Below are positions 1 to 6,926 of a DNA stretch of 15,487 nucleotides, one piece after another. A model generated the notes under the pieces. It had not been told where the DNA came from, made no database searches, and saw nothing but the letters and a program-made list of their open reading frames with translations. How positions within the stretch are numbered: the first letter of the stretch is position 1; each line of letters starts with the position of its first letter. Origin of the DNA: QAMH01 sp964435565 (GTDB taxonomy: Bacteria > Actinomycetota > Coriobacteriia > Coriobacteriales > QAMH01). The stretch lies in the NCBI GenBank assembly GCA_964435565.1, contig CAYSZR010000043.1, positions 1 through 15,487 on the forward strand, in the 5' to 3' direction. The translations under genes and the position numbers were made by a program.

Positions 1-537
1 TGTCCTGATATTCCGATTATGAAGATATCTGCCTTGCGCGGTGACGGCATTGCCGAGCTTGCCGAATACTTGGAGACGCATGAGACTTTGCTGAAAAATT
101 TCTCCGTGCGCAATAACGAGAAGTTCCAAGAGGCGGAAAAGACCCTTACCTGGTATAACCGCCGCATGTTCATCAAGCAGGTCGATGATGCGAAGATCGA
201 TATGAACGCGGTCGTCGATGATCTGATCGAAGAGATACGCATGGGCCTTATCGAGAAGAAGCGCAATGTCCCACATCTGAAGACCTTCGCGTCTGCGGGG
301 GCAGGTGACTTCAATAAGTGCTCATTGCTGGGCATTGATTACGATATCGAGCACACGCAGGAGTTCTTGCGCGACCATAAGAAGATGTCGATGATCATTA
401 ATGCGCGGGCCGTGTGCGAATCGCGCCCGTTTGCGCGCATCGTCGATGACGCCGTCGATATGATTTGTGATAAGCATGCCCTTGACGCTCAGATATTCTT
501 CACCGAATGCTTTAACATGGGCGACGAGGGACGTTAG
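1..537 (+). CDS. C-terminal part of a P-loop GTPase, CobW/P47K-like (5' end outside window)
   Basis: The reading frame is open from base 1, in frame with the first internal ATG at 19, and stops at TAG 535-537, so the real start and the P-loop lie upstream. The first residues contain KISALRGDGIAEL, which resembles the segment late in SIMIBI-class GTPases (CobW, HypB, MeaB) where a conserved SA contacts the guanine base and is followed by a G-(D/E)-G-(I/L)-xEL helix. The rest is a mainly charged domain with a late INARAVCESRPFARIVDDAV stretch. Such C-terminal domains occur in CobW/P47K-like proteins that sit beside corrinoid or metal-handling enzymes, and a metallochaperone or enzyme-activation role is typical of that class. 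The gap to the next gene is about 74 bp on the same strand, so co-transcription with the arsenic genes is possible. A MeaB/ArgK-type GTPase is an alternative. The subfamily is uncertain because the nucleotide-binding half is missing. Confidence 0.5.
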   Translation, partial: CPDIPIMKISALRGDGIAELAEYLETHETLLKNFSVRNNEKFQEAEKTLTWYNRRMFIKQVDDAKIDMNAVVDDLIEEIRMGLIEKKRNVPHLKTFASAGAGDFNKCSLLGIDYDIEHTQEFLRDHKKMSMIINARAVCESRPFARIVDDAVDMICDKHALDAQIFFTECFNMGDEGR

Positions 538-611
538 TCAGATTTTACGCTTTTACTCCAACGTAGCCGCCCTTGCAGACGGTGCCAGATACGGTATGAA
601 AGAGAGTTGTG

Positions 612-2651
612 ATGGCGCAGGATGATATTCGCGCTTTAGTGCGGGATTACTATGGCGAGACGCTTGAGGATAGCGATGACTTGCGCACGAATGCGTGCGC
701 CTGTGCGCAGACGGCTCCTCCCAAATATGTACTAGACGTCTTTCCCGATCTTGATACAGAGATTGTCGACCATTTTTACGGGTGCGGCTCTCCGTTGCCG
801 CCCGCGCTCGAAGGATGCACCGTTCTCGACCTTGGATGCGGCACAGGCCGCGATGTCTATATCGCGGCGAAGCTCGTTGGTCCAACGGGGCATGTTATTG
901 GCGTGGATATGACGCCGTCGCAGCTTGCGTTTGCACGTGAGCATGAGGCGGGGCAGATCGAGCGCTTGGGGTTGCCCAAGAGCAATGTCGAGTTCATCGA
1001 GAGCTATATCGAGGATATGGCGGCAGTGCCGAGTCAAAGCGTCGATGTGGTCATCTCAAATTGCGTTATCAATCTCTCGCCGTTTAAGCACGAACTCTTC
1101 GCAGAGATATTCCGGGTGCTCAAACCCGGCGGCGAGCTGTACTTTTCCGATATTTTCTCTGATCGCCGCGTGCCAGAAGGCTTCTATGATGATCCCATCT
1201 TGCGTGGCGAGTGCTTGTCGGGCGCAATGTATGTGGAAGATTTTCGTCGCATACTTGCAGATCTGGGCTGTGCGGTCTGTTACGACGTGGCGCACGAGCC
1301 GCTTGAGGTGGGGGATTTCCAGCTTGCCACCAAGCTGGGCAGCATACGTTTCGCTTCGCGCACGATGCGCGCCATCAAGTACGACAAGTTCGAAGATCGC
1401 GAAGAGGACTACCAGCAGACTGCCACCTATTTGGGCACGATGCCTGAAAACAAGCGGTATTTCGACCTTGATAGCGACGTGCGTTTTATCAAGGACCGCC
1501 CACTTGCCGTAAGCGGCAATATGGCGACATTCCTTGAGAACAGTCGCTATGCCAAGCACTTCAAGGTGACGCCTCGACGCGGTCACGTCGGTCCTTTCGA
1601 TTTCGAGATCGCCAATGCGGCCCTTGAAGTCGTGCGCGGCAAGCGTGAAGTCGATCTTGCCTGGATGGAAGACTCCTGCAAAAGGCTCGGGATCGAACCA
1701 TTCGATAAGCGTATCCATGACAAGGAACTGCTGAATACGGCGCAGCTCGATACGATGCAAGTTAATGTCACGTATCGCTGTAACCTTGCATGTAATCATT
1801 GCTATTTGAACTGCAACCCCAATCGGGGGGAATATATGAGCCGCGAGACCATGCAGGCGGTGCTTGCGGCATTCGCGCGCGGTGGCTTTCGCATTATGGA
1901 CATCACGGGCGGATCGCCCGAGATGAACCCCGAGCTCGAATGGTTCATAGAGCAGGCGGCAAAGATCGCCGACCAGGTGCTCGTGCGCACCAATCTGTGC
2001 ATTTTGGATGATCCCGCATATGCTCACTTCAAAGACGTGTATGTTGCCAATAAGGTGAAGCTCGTTTCTTCCATGCCTTATTTCGATGCGGCAGGCGTCG
2101 ACGAACAGCGCGGTAAGGGGAGCTTCGATAGCATCATGAAGGTCTTGCGCGCTATGAACGACCTTGGCTATGGCATCGACCCCGCGTTGCAGATCGACCT
2201 TGCCTACAATGTCGACGGGCCGTTTTTGCCGCCTGATCAAGCAGACCTAGAGGATTTCTATCGCTATGAACTGCAGCAGTCAGAACATGTGCAGTTCAAT
2301 GGTCTATATGCGCTCAATAACTGGAATATGGGGCGGTTCGCTTCGAAGCTGCTTGCGGCGCGAACCTATGATGATTATAACGAGCTTCTGGCCGACAACT
2401 ACAACGGCGCGGTTGTCGCTCGCATCATGTGTCGCACGCAGGTCAACGTCGACTATGACGGCGCATTGTATGATTGCGAGGTCAATCATGTGCTTGGCTT
2501 GCCGATCGACGGTCCGAAAAACGTGCGCGATATCGTGGATGCGCCCCTTGCCAAGCGTCGCATCAAAACAAGTCCCATTTGCTACTCGTGTGCTGCTGGC
2601 TGCGGTTCGAGCTGCGGAGGCAGCCTCCTCGAAAAATATGCGAAGGAGTAG
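612..2651 (+). CDS. arsM-arsS fusion: Fused arsenite methyltransferase (ArsM) and radical SAM arsenosugar enzyme (ArsS)
   Basis: This 679-residue protein has two complete enzymes end to end. Residues 1-320 are ArsM/AS3MT-like: SAM-binding loop VLDLGCGTGRD (71-81), GVDMTPSQL (97-105), and the four cysteine sites of arsenite methyltransferases, in TNACAC (C29/C31), FYGCGSP (C58), SNCVINL (C151) and GECLSG (C201). The C-terminal ArsM domain ends at SRYAKHF. Residues 375-679 match ArsS: QVNVTYRCNLACNHCY carries the CxxxCxxC iron-sulfur motif (C390, C394, C397), then DITGGSPEMNPE, then MCRT and YDCEVN, and a C-terminal CYSCAAGCGSSCGG cluster (C657, C660, C664, C668). ArsM methylates As(III). Known ArsS couples dimethylarsenite to the 5'-deoxyadenosyl group of SAM, the first step towards arsenosugars. 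ATG 612 is preferred over the adjacent GTG 609, because the purine-rich AGAGAG at 601-606 is too close to GTG. Both activities are inferred from motifs; the true metalloid substrate is not proven. Confidence 0.9.
   Translation: MAQDDIRALVRDYYGETLEDSDDLRTNACACAQTAPPKYVLDVFPDLDTEIVDHFYGCGSPLPPALEGCTVLDLGCGTGRDVYIAAKLVGPTGHVIGVDMTPSQLAFAREHEAGQIERLGLPKSNVEFIESYIEDMAAVPSQSVDVVISNCVINLSPFKHELFAEIFRVLKPGGELYFSDIFSDRRVPEGFYDDPILRGECLSGAMYVEDFRRILADLGCAVCYDVAHEPLEVGDFQLATKLGSIRFASRTMRAIKYDKFEDREEDYQQTATYLGTMPENKRYFDLDSDVRFIKDRPLAVSGNMATFLENSRYAKHFKVTPRRGHVGPFDFEIANAALEVVRGKREVDLAWMEDSCKRLGIEPFDKRIHDKELLNTAQLDTMQVNVTYRCNLACNHCYLNCNPNRGEYMSRETMQAVLAAFARGGFRIMDITGGSPEMNPELEWFIEQAAKIADQVLVRTNLCILDDPAYAHFKDVYVANKVKLVSSMPYFDAAGVDEQRGKGSFDSIMKVLRAMNDLGYGIDPALQIDLAYNVDGPFLPPDQADLEDFYRYELQQSEHVQFNGLYALNNWNMGRFASKLLAARTYDDYNELLADNYNGAVVARIMCRTQVNVDYDGALYDCEVNHVLGLPIDGPKNVRDIVDAPLAKRRIKTSPICYSCAAGCGSSCGGSLLEKYAKE
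2643..2648 (+). promoter_or_regulatory. Ribosome binding site for the DUF1847 gene, inside the end of the ArsM-ArsS gene
   Basis: AAGGAG lies within the last codons of the upstream gene, 6 bases before ATG 2655. It fixes that start and argues for one transcript and translational coupling between the two genes. Confidence 0.8.
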
Positions 2652-2654
2652 GGC

Positions 2655-3299
2655 ATGGCTGAAGACGGATATCCGCGATCGTGCGTAGATTGCGTCACTA
2701 ATTCGTGCCGGGCGCGAGATGGCGCGTTTCCATCGTTTTGCCTGATGGATGGCTTTGACTTGGAAGACGCGCGGACTCTTTCTGCAGAACTGGGCAAACC
2801 CGAGGTGCACGAGTTTGTCGAGGATGCGGCGCAGAACGCCTCGTATTCGTATGCTAACGAGTTGAGCCGTATTGAAGAGACCATCAATTTTGCCCGCAGA
2901 TCCGGTTATACCAAGATCGGTATCGCCGCATGCACGAGCCTTGTCGCTGAGGCACGGATGGCCGCCAGGATATTTCGCGCTCAGGGTTTCGAGGTCTTTG
3001 GCGCCATGTGCAAGGTCGGATCGCTTTCGCGGCCGGACCTGGGCATAGAGGAAGGCAATCCCGATTCCGTTCTCTGCAATCCTATCTATCAAGCGCAGCT
3101 CATCAACGAACGTCATGTCGACCTCAATGTCATCATCGGGTTGTGCGTTGGGCATGATTCGCTGTTCATGAAATATGCTGATGCTCCTTGCACGGTGCTT
3201 GTGACCAAGGATTATCGCTTTGATAACTGCGCGGTGCGCGGTCTGCGCGAACACGATGAAAGCGGTCTATGCGAAAGACTGCTTGAAGGTATACAGTAG
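2655..3299 (+). CDS. DUF1847 family cysteine-rich, probably metal-binding protein
   Basis: The 214-residue protein matches the DUF1847 pattern: an N-terminal cysteine cluster (C10, C13, C18, C29), then RIEETINFARRSGYTKIGIAACTSL (about 74-98), a GFEVFGAMCKVG segment, the CNPIYQAQLIN motif and the strongly conserved GLCVGHDSLF, and a C-terminal region with APCTVLVTKDY. The function of the family is not established. The many conserved cysteines suggest a metal or thiol-metalloid site, and no signal peptide or membrane segment is visible, so it should be cytoplasmic. It starts 3 bases after the ArsM-ArsS stop codon and is followed 33 bases later by the deaminase gene. Placement in this operon makes an arsenic-binding, iron-sulfur delivery or reductase-partner role plausible, but this is inference from context only. 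Confidence 0.88.
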   Translation: MAEDGYPRSCVDCVTNSCRARDGAFPSFCLMDGFDLEDARTLSAELGKPEVHEFVEDAAQNASYSYANELSRIEETINFARRSGYTKIGIAACTSLVAEARMAARIFRAQGFEVFGAMCKVGSLSRPDLGIEEGNPDSVLCNPIYQAQLINERHVDLNVIIGLCVGHDSLFMKYADAPCTVLVTKDYRFDNCAVRGLREHDESGLCERLLEGIQ

Positions 3300-3321
3300 T
3301 TTTCGGTCATCAGATAGCTTA

Positions 3322-3328
3322 GAGGGGG
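3322..3328 (+). promoter_or_regulatory. Ribosome binding site for the deaminase gene
   Basis: GAGGGGG ends 4 bases before ATG 3333 and supports this start. The 33-bp gap to the previous gene contains no visible terminator, so the gene probably belongs to the same transcript. Confidence 0.65.
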
Positions 3329-3332
3329 ATCC

Positions 3333-4640
3333 ATGCTTTTCGCGAACATAGATATTCTCGATGAAAACCTGGACTATCAGCAAGGCGTGTTCGTCGGCAC
3401 CGTAGACGATGTTATTGCCTACGTTGGCAAAGATGAGCCGGCAGATGCCGCAAAGTATGGAAAACGCTACGAGGGGCGCGGCAAGCTACTCATGAGCGCG
3501 TTTTATAACACGCATGCGCATACTCCCATGACGCTGTTGCGAGGCTATGCTGAAAATCAGCCGTTGCAGCAATGGCTTAACGATACCGTCTGGCCTTTCG
3601 AAGGCAAGATGGATATTGGCAGGAAACACCATTACTGGGGTTGCATGCTCTCGCAGGCCGAGATGTTGCGTTATGGCATCGTGGGCTACACTGATATGTA
3701 CTTTGCCACGATCGACCGTTGCGAGGCGACACTCGAAGCGGGCATGAAGGCCAATCATACCGACGGCGGCACCATGTGCTTTGTCGAGACCGATTATGAC
3801 ACGCTGCCCGTTGCCGCCGTGAACAAGCGGTTATTCGAAGAGTATCAAGGCGCGGGTGACGGCCGTTTGAAGATCGACATGTGCGTACATGGCGAATACA
3901 CCACGCCTCAGGGCATGATCGAGCGCTGCGTCGCCGAGGCAAAGGCGCATGATGCGGGGCTGCATATCCATATGTCTGAAACCAAGGCCGAACACGAAGA
4001 GTGCAAAGGGCGCCACAACGGCATGACTCCGGCTGCGTGGTTTGAGCATCTGGGCGCCTTCGATGTGCCCGTAACCGCTGCACATTGCGTATGGGTCGAG
4101 CCATCTGATATTGAGCTCATGGGCGCAAAAGGCGTGAACGTGAGCTTGAATCCCGCGAGTAACATGAAGCTCGCAAGTGGGTTTGCCCCGGTGACAGCTT
4201 TGCTTGACGGCGGCGTGAACTGTTCTATCGGCACCGATGGTATGGCGTCTAACAATACGCATAATATTCTGCAGAGCGCCTACCTTCTGGCATGTTCGCA
4301 AAAGGGCAATGCCCTCGATCCCGCGATCATCACACCCAAACAGCTTCTGCAGATGCTCACGGCCAATGGCGCTTCAGCACAGGGACGTGCCGATTGCGGC
4401 ATGCTCGCGCAAGGCAAGAAGGCCGATCTTGTCGTTTTCGATATCGACACGCCGTGGATGACACCGGTCTATGATATGGCCACGAACCTTATCTATAGCG
4501 CGAATGGCGCGGACGTGGTGCTGACCATGTGCGATGGCAGGGTGCTCTATGAAGACGGCGAGTATACGACCATCGATATCGAGAAGACCAAGGCAGAGGT
4601 TAAGCGCAGCGTCGGCGAGGTGCTGGCCGCACTTGTATAG
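3333..4640 (+). CDS. Amidohydrolase of the MTA/SAH/5'-deoxyadenosine deaminase family
   Basis: The 435-residue protein has the full amidohydrolase metal site: THAHT (H61, H63), HIHMSE (H211, H213, E216), AHCVW (H251) and GTDGMASNN (D302). NPASNMKLASG and the C-terminal KKADLVVFDID are typical of the MtaD/DadD branch, which hydrolyses the adenine amino group of S-adenosylhomocysteine, 5'-methylthioadenosine or 5'-deoxyadenosine to the inosine form. Those compounds are by-products of SAM methyltransferases and radical SAM enzymes, which fits the upstream fusion. The segment TMCFVETDYD (147-156) does not resemble the Arg-bearing strand I remember from the Thermotoga SAH deaminase, so preference for a substrate lacking the homocysteine carboxylate is possible. 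Other members of the superfamily (SsnA, chlorohydrolases) are less likely. It ends 2 bp from the convergent sstT gene. Confidence 0.87.
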   Translation: MLFANIDILDENLDYQQGVFVGTVDDVIAYVGKDEPADAAKYGKRYEGRGKLLMSAFYNTHAHTPMTLLRGYAENQPLQQWLNDTVWPFEGKMDIGRKHHYWGCMLSQAEMLRYGIVGYTDMYFATIDRCEATLEAGMKANHTDGGTMCFVETDYDTLPVAAVNKRLFEEYQGAGDGRLKIDMCVHGEYTTPQGMIERCVAEAKAHDAGLHIHMSETKAEHEECKGRHNGMTPAAWFEHLGAFDVPVTAAHCVWVEPSDIELMGAKGVNVSLNPASNMKLASGFAPVTALLDGGVNCSIGTDGMASNNTHNILQSAYLLACSQKGNALDPAIITPKQLLQMLTANGASAQGRADCGMLAQGKKADLVVFDIDTPWMTPVYDMATNLIYSANGADVVLTMCDGRVLYEDGEYTTIDIEKTKAEVKRSVGEVLAALV

Positions 4641-4642
4641 GG

Positions 4643-5983
4643 CTACTGCTCGATGTTTTCGCCCTTTTCGATCCAGGTATGCTCTGCAGTCGTCTGTTCG
4701 GTGCCAAGGGCGTCTTCTTCGATTTCCTCTATGGGCAGTGGGGCATCTTTGCCGGGAAACACCTTGATGCCCTTCTTGATGCGCGCCATATATTCAGCCG
4801 TAGCGGTAAAGAGCGCGTCAGACGACGAATTGAGCGCTGTCTCGCAGGAATCCTGGATGACCCCGATGATCAGGCCGACAGCTACGACCTGCATCGCGAT
4901 GTCCTGACCGATACCGAACAGCGAACAGGCAAGCGGAATGAGCAGGAGCGATCCACCGGCAACACCAGATGCTCCGCATGCGCCTATGGCAGAAAGCATT
5001 GAGAGGATAAGGGCGGTCGGAAAGTCGACCTGAATGCCCAGCAAGTGCACGGTTGCCATGGTCATGACAGAGATGGTCACGGCCGCACCGGCCATGTTGA
5101 TGGTTGCGCCAAGCGGAATGGAAACAGAGTAGTTGTCCTTATTGAGCCCTAAGTCCCTGCAAAGCTTCATGTTGACGGGAATATTGGCGGCAGAGCTTCG
5201 GGTGAAGAATGCCGTGATTCCGGAATCTTTCAGGCAGCGCAAGACGAGTGGGTAGGGGTTGCGCCTGATGCAGACGAATACGATAAGGGGATTGACGACG
5301 AGCGCGATGAAAAGCATGCAGCCTACAAGCAGCAAGATGATTTCGCCATAGGTGGTAAAGATTTCAAGTCCGCTTGTCGAGACGGCAGTGTAGACCAGAC
5401 CTAAGATGCCGAACGGGGCAAGGCTGATTATCCAGCGGACGATTTTCGTCATAGCCTGCGCGACGTTTTCGAAGACGGTCTTTGTCGACGGTTTGGCGGC
5501 ACGCAACGCGATGCCTAAGACGATAGCCCATGCCAGAACGCCAATGTAGTTGGCCTCCATAAGTGCTTTGACCGGATTGGAAAAGACGTTGGTCACAAGC
5601 GTGACAAGAACGGCGCTGATACCTTCAGGGGATGCGACGATTTCATCTGACGGTTCGGCAAGCGTGATATCAAGCGGAAAGGCGAAGCTCGCGAGCACGG
5701 CGATGAACGCCGCAAGAAACGTCGAGATAAGATAGAGCACGACGACGGTCTTCATCGAGCCGGCGGTTTTGGCGTTTGCCAGCGCACTCGTGACCAGGAA
5801 GAATACGAGGATGGGAGCCACGGCTTTCAGGGCTGCGACGAACAGTTGGCCCAGCAAGCTGATGACCCAGATATCGTCCCAGACAAACGACTGGGAGCAG
5901 ATTCCCAAAATCGCGCCGATGATCATGCCGATAAGGATTCGCCAGATAAGCCCGATCGAATTCCACTTCTTGACGACTTCCAT
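4643..5983 (-). CDS. sstT: Serine/threonine:Na+ symporter SstT
   Basis: This 446-residue dicarboxylate/amino acid:cation symporter closely resembles E. coli SstT along its length. Conserved blocks are KAVAPILVFFLV (53-64), RRNPYPLVLRCL (240-251), TRSSAANIPVN (261-271), SIPLGATINMAGAA (288-301), GASGVAGGSLL (337-347) and QDSCETALNSSSD (377-389), the helical hairpin and binding-site regions of the family. It would import serine and threonine with sodium through the cytoplasmic membrane. The start at 5983 is chosen because AAAGGGGAAGAC directly precedes it; an in-frame ATG further upstream at 6040 would add a hydrophilic 19-residue leader without a better ribosome site. Beyond the family core it has about 40 extra, acidic C-terminal residues (IEEIEEDALGTEQ). 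It is monocistronic here, divergent from the lactate genes and convergent with the deaminase gene. Confidence 0.95.
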   Translation of the reverse strand: MEVVKKWNSIGLIWRILIGMIIGAILGICSQSFVWDDIWVISLLGQLFVAALKAVAPILVFFLVTSALANAKTAGSMKTVVVLYLISTFLAAFIAVLASFAFPLDITLAEPSDEIVASPEGISAVLVTLVTNVFSNPVKALMEANYIGVLAWAIVLGIALRAAKPSTKTVFENVAQAMTKIVRWIISLAPFGILGLVYTAVSTSGLEIFTTYGEIILLLVGCMLFIALVVNPLIVFVCIRRNPYPLVLRCLKDSGITAFFTRSSAANIPVNMKLCRDLGLNKDNYSVSIPLGATINMAGAAVTISVMTMATVHLLGIQVDFPTALILSMLSAIGACGASGVAGGSLLLIPLACSLFGIGQDIAMQVVAVGLIIGVIQDSCETALNSSSDALFTATAEYMARIKKGIKVFPGKDAPLPIEEIEEDALGTEQTTAEHTWIEKGENIEQ

Positions 5984-6180
5984 GTCTTCCCCTTTGATTA
6001 TCGAAATCTGTGCTGCGACAGCCTTGGCATGATACCGCAAATGCAGGTAGCACGCTTATGTGGCCGACGTGCTTATATACACTTGATGGAACGTGTCTTT
6101 GTACGCCCGATTCTCATCTCAATCGCCTACAATAGGCAATGTGTTTTTCAGAAAGACCCCCGAAAGGAGCGCACTGTCGC
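5984..6180. promoter_or_regulatory. Divergent intergenic region between sstT and lutA with two dyads
   Basis: This 197-bp region must hold the promoters for sstT (minus) and the lut genes (plus). It contains AGCACG (6049-6054) mirrored by CGTGCT (6068-6073), and GCCTA-CAA-TAGGC (6125-6137), whose centre overlaps the -10-like hexamer TACAAT (6128-6133). I could not find a well-spaced -35 box for either direction. The dyads are seen directly; their role as operators is inferred. Confidence 0.5.
6163..6169 (+). promoter_or_regulatory. Ribosome binding site of lutA
   Basis: AAAGGAG ends 11 bases before ATG 6181. It decides in favour of 6181 (protein beginning MKIAFFPGC) over the in-frame ATG at 6139, which lies upstream of this site. 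Confidence 0.75.
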
Positions 6181-6924
6181 ATGAAGATTGCCTTTTTCCC
6201 AGGCTGCATGGTCGATATGTTTTATCCGGAGATCGGTATCGCCGCGGTCAATGTCCTCGAACGTCTTGGTTGCGAGGTCGAAATGTCCGAAGAACAGGTT
6301 TGCTGTGGACAGGGCCTTCTTAATTCCGGATACGCTAAAGAGACGATTCCCGTAGCGAAATATATGCTCGATGCCTATGACTTGGATCGATACGAGACGA
6401 TCGTCTCGTTGACCGGTTCATGCATGAATGCGATTCTCAATGACTACCCGACGGTTCTCGACGATGCCGAATATCTTTCCAAGCTCGAGCGGATGCGCCC
6501 GAAGATGTTCGAGTTCACCGATTTTATCGTGAACAAGCTTGGCGTGACTGACCTGGGAGCGAGTTTCCACCATACGGTCACGTACCACAAGAGCTGTCAC
6601 ATGACACGCATGCTCGGCATCGAGAAACCGCCGCTGCAGCTGCTCGAAGCGGTAGACGGCCTCGAATATATCGAGATGGAACATGCGGAGCGCTGCTGTG
6701 GCTTTGGCGGCACCTTCTCGTTTAAGGAACCGGAAATATCCGCAGAGATCGTGCACGAGAAATGTCAGACCGCGCTGGCGACGGGTGCCGAGGTCCTATG
6801 CGGCGCCGATGTCCCCTGCCTTATGAACATCAAAGGTGCGTTATCGCGCATGCGCACAGATGGTCAGATTGACCGCGACATACGTGTCATGCATATCGCG
6901 CAGATTCTCGATGCGAGGGAGTAG
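6181..6924 (+). CDS. lutA: L-lactate oxidation subunit LutA (two cysteine-rich CCG domains)
   Basis: The 247-residue protein has the two CCG domains of LutA/YkgE. The first is PGC (C9), CCGQG (C41-C42) and GSC (C81); the second is KSCH (C139), CCGFGG (C172-C173) and PCLMN (C213). This is the heterodisulfide-reductase-like cysteine module that binds an iron-sulfur cluster in lactate utilization and glycolate/glycerol-3-phosphate oxidoreductase subunits. With LutB and LutC it forms a cytoplasmic iron-sulfur complex that oxidises L-lactate to pyruvate in other bacteria. lutB starts 2 bases after the stop codon. Length and motif spacing are normal for the family. In an anaerobe the electron acceptor, and whether lactate is the real substrate, cannot be read from the sequence. 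Confidence 0.93.
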   Translation: MKIAFFPGCMVDMFYPEIGIAAVNVLERLGCEVEMSEEQVCCGQGLLNSGYAKETIPVAKYMLDAYDLDRYETIVSLTGSCMNAILNDYPTVLDDAEYLSKLERMRPKMFEFTDFIVNKLGVTDLGASFHHTVTYHKSCHMTRMLGIEKPPLQLLEAVDGLEYIEMEHAERCCGFGGTFSFKEPEISAEIVHEKCQTALATGAEVLCGADVPCLMNIKGALSRMRTDGQIDRDIRVMHIAQILDARE

Positions 6925-6926
6925 CC

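Noticed and set aside
1056..2240. Long minus-strand open frame (394 codons) opposite the ArsM-ArsS gene
   Set aside because: It is antisense to a gene with unmistakable motifs, shows no family resemblance and has no ribosome site; it is a shadow of the codon bias of the real gene.
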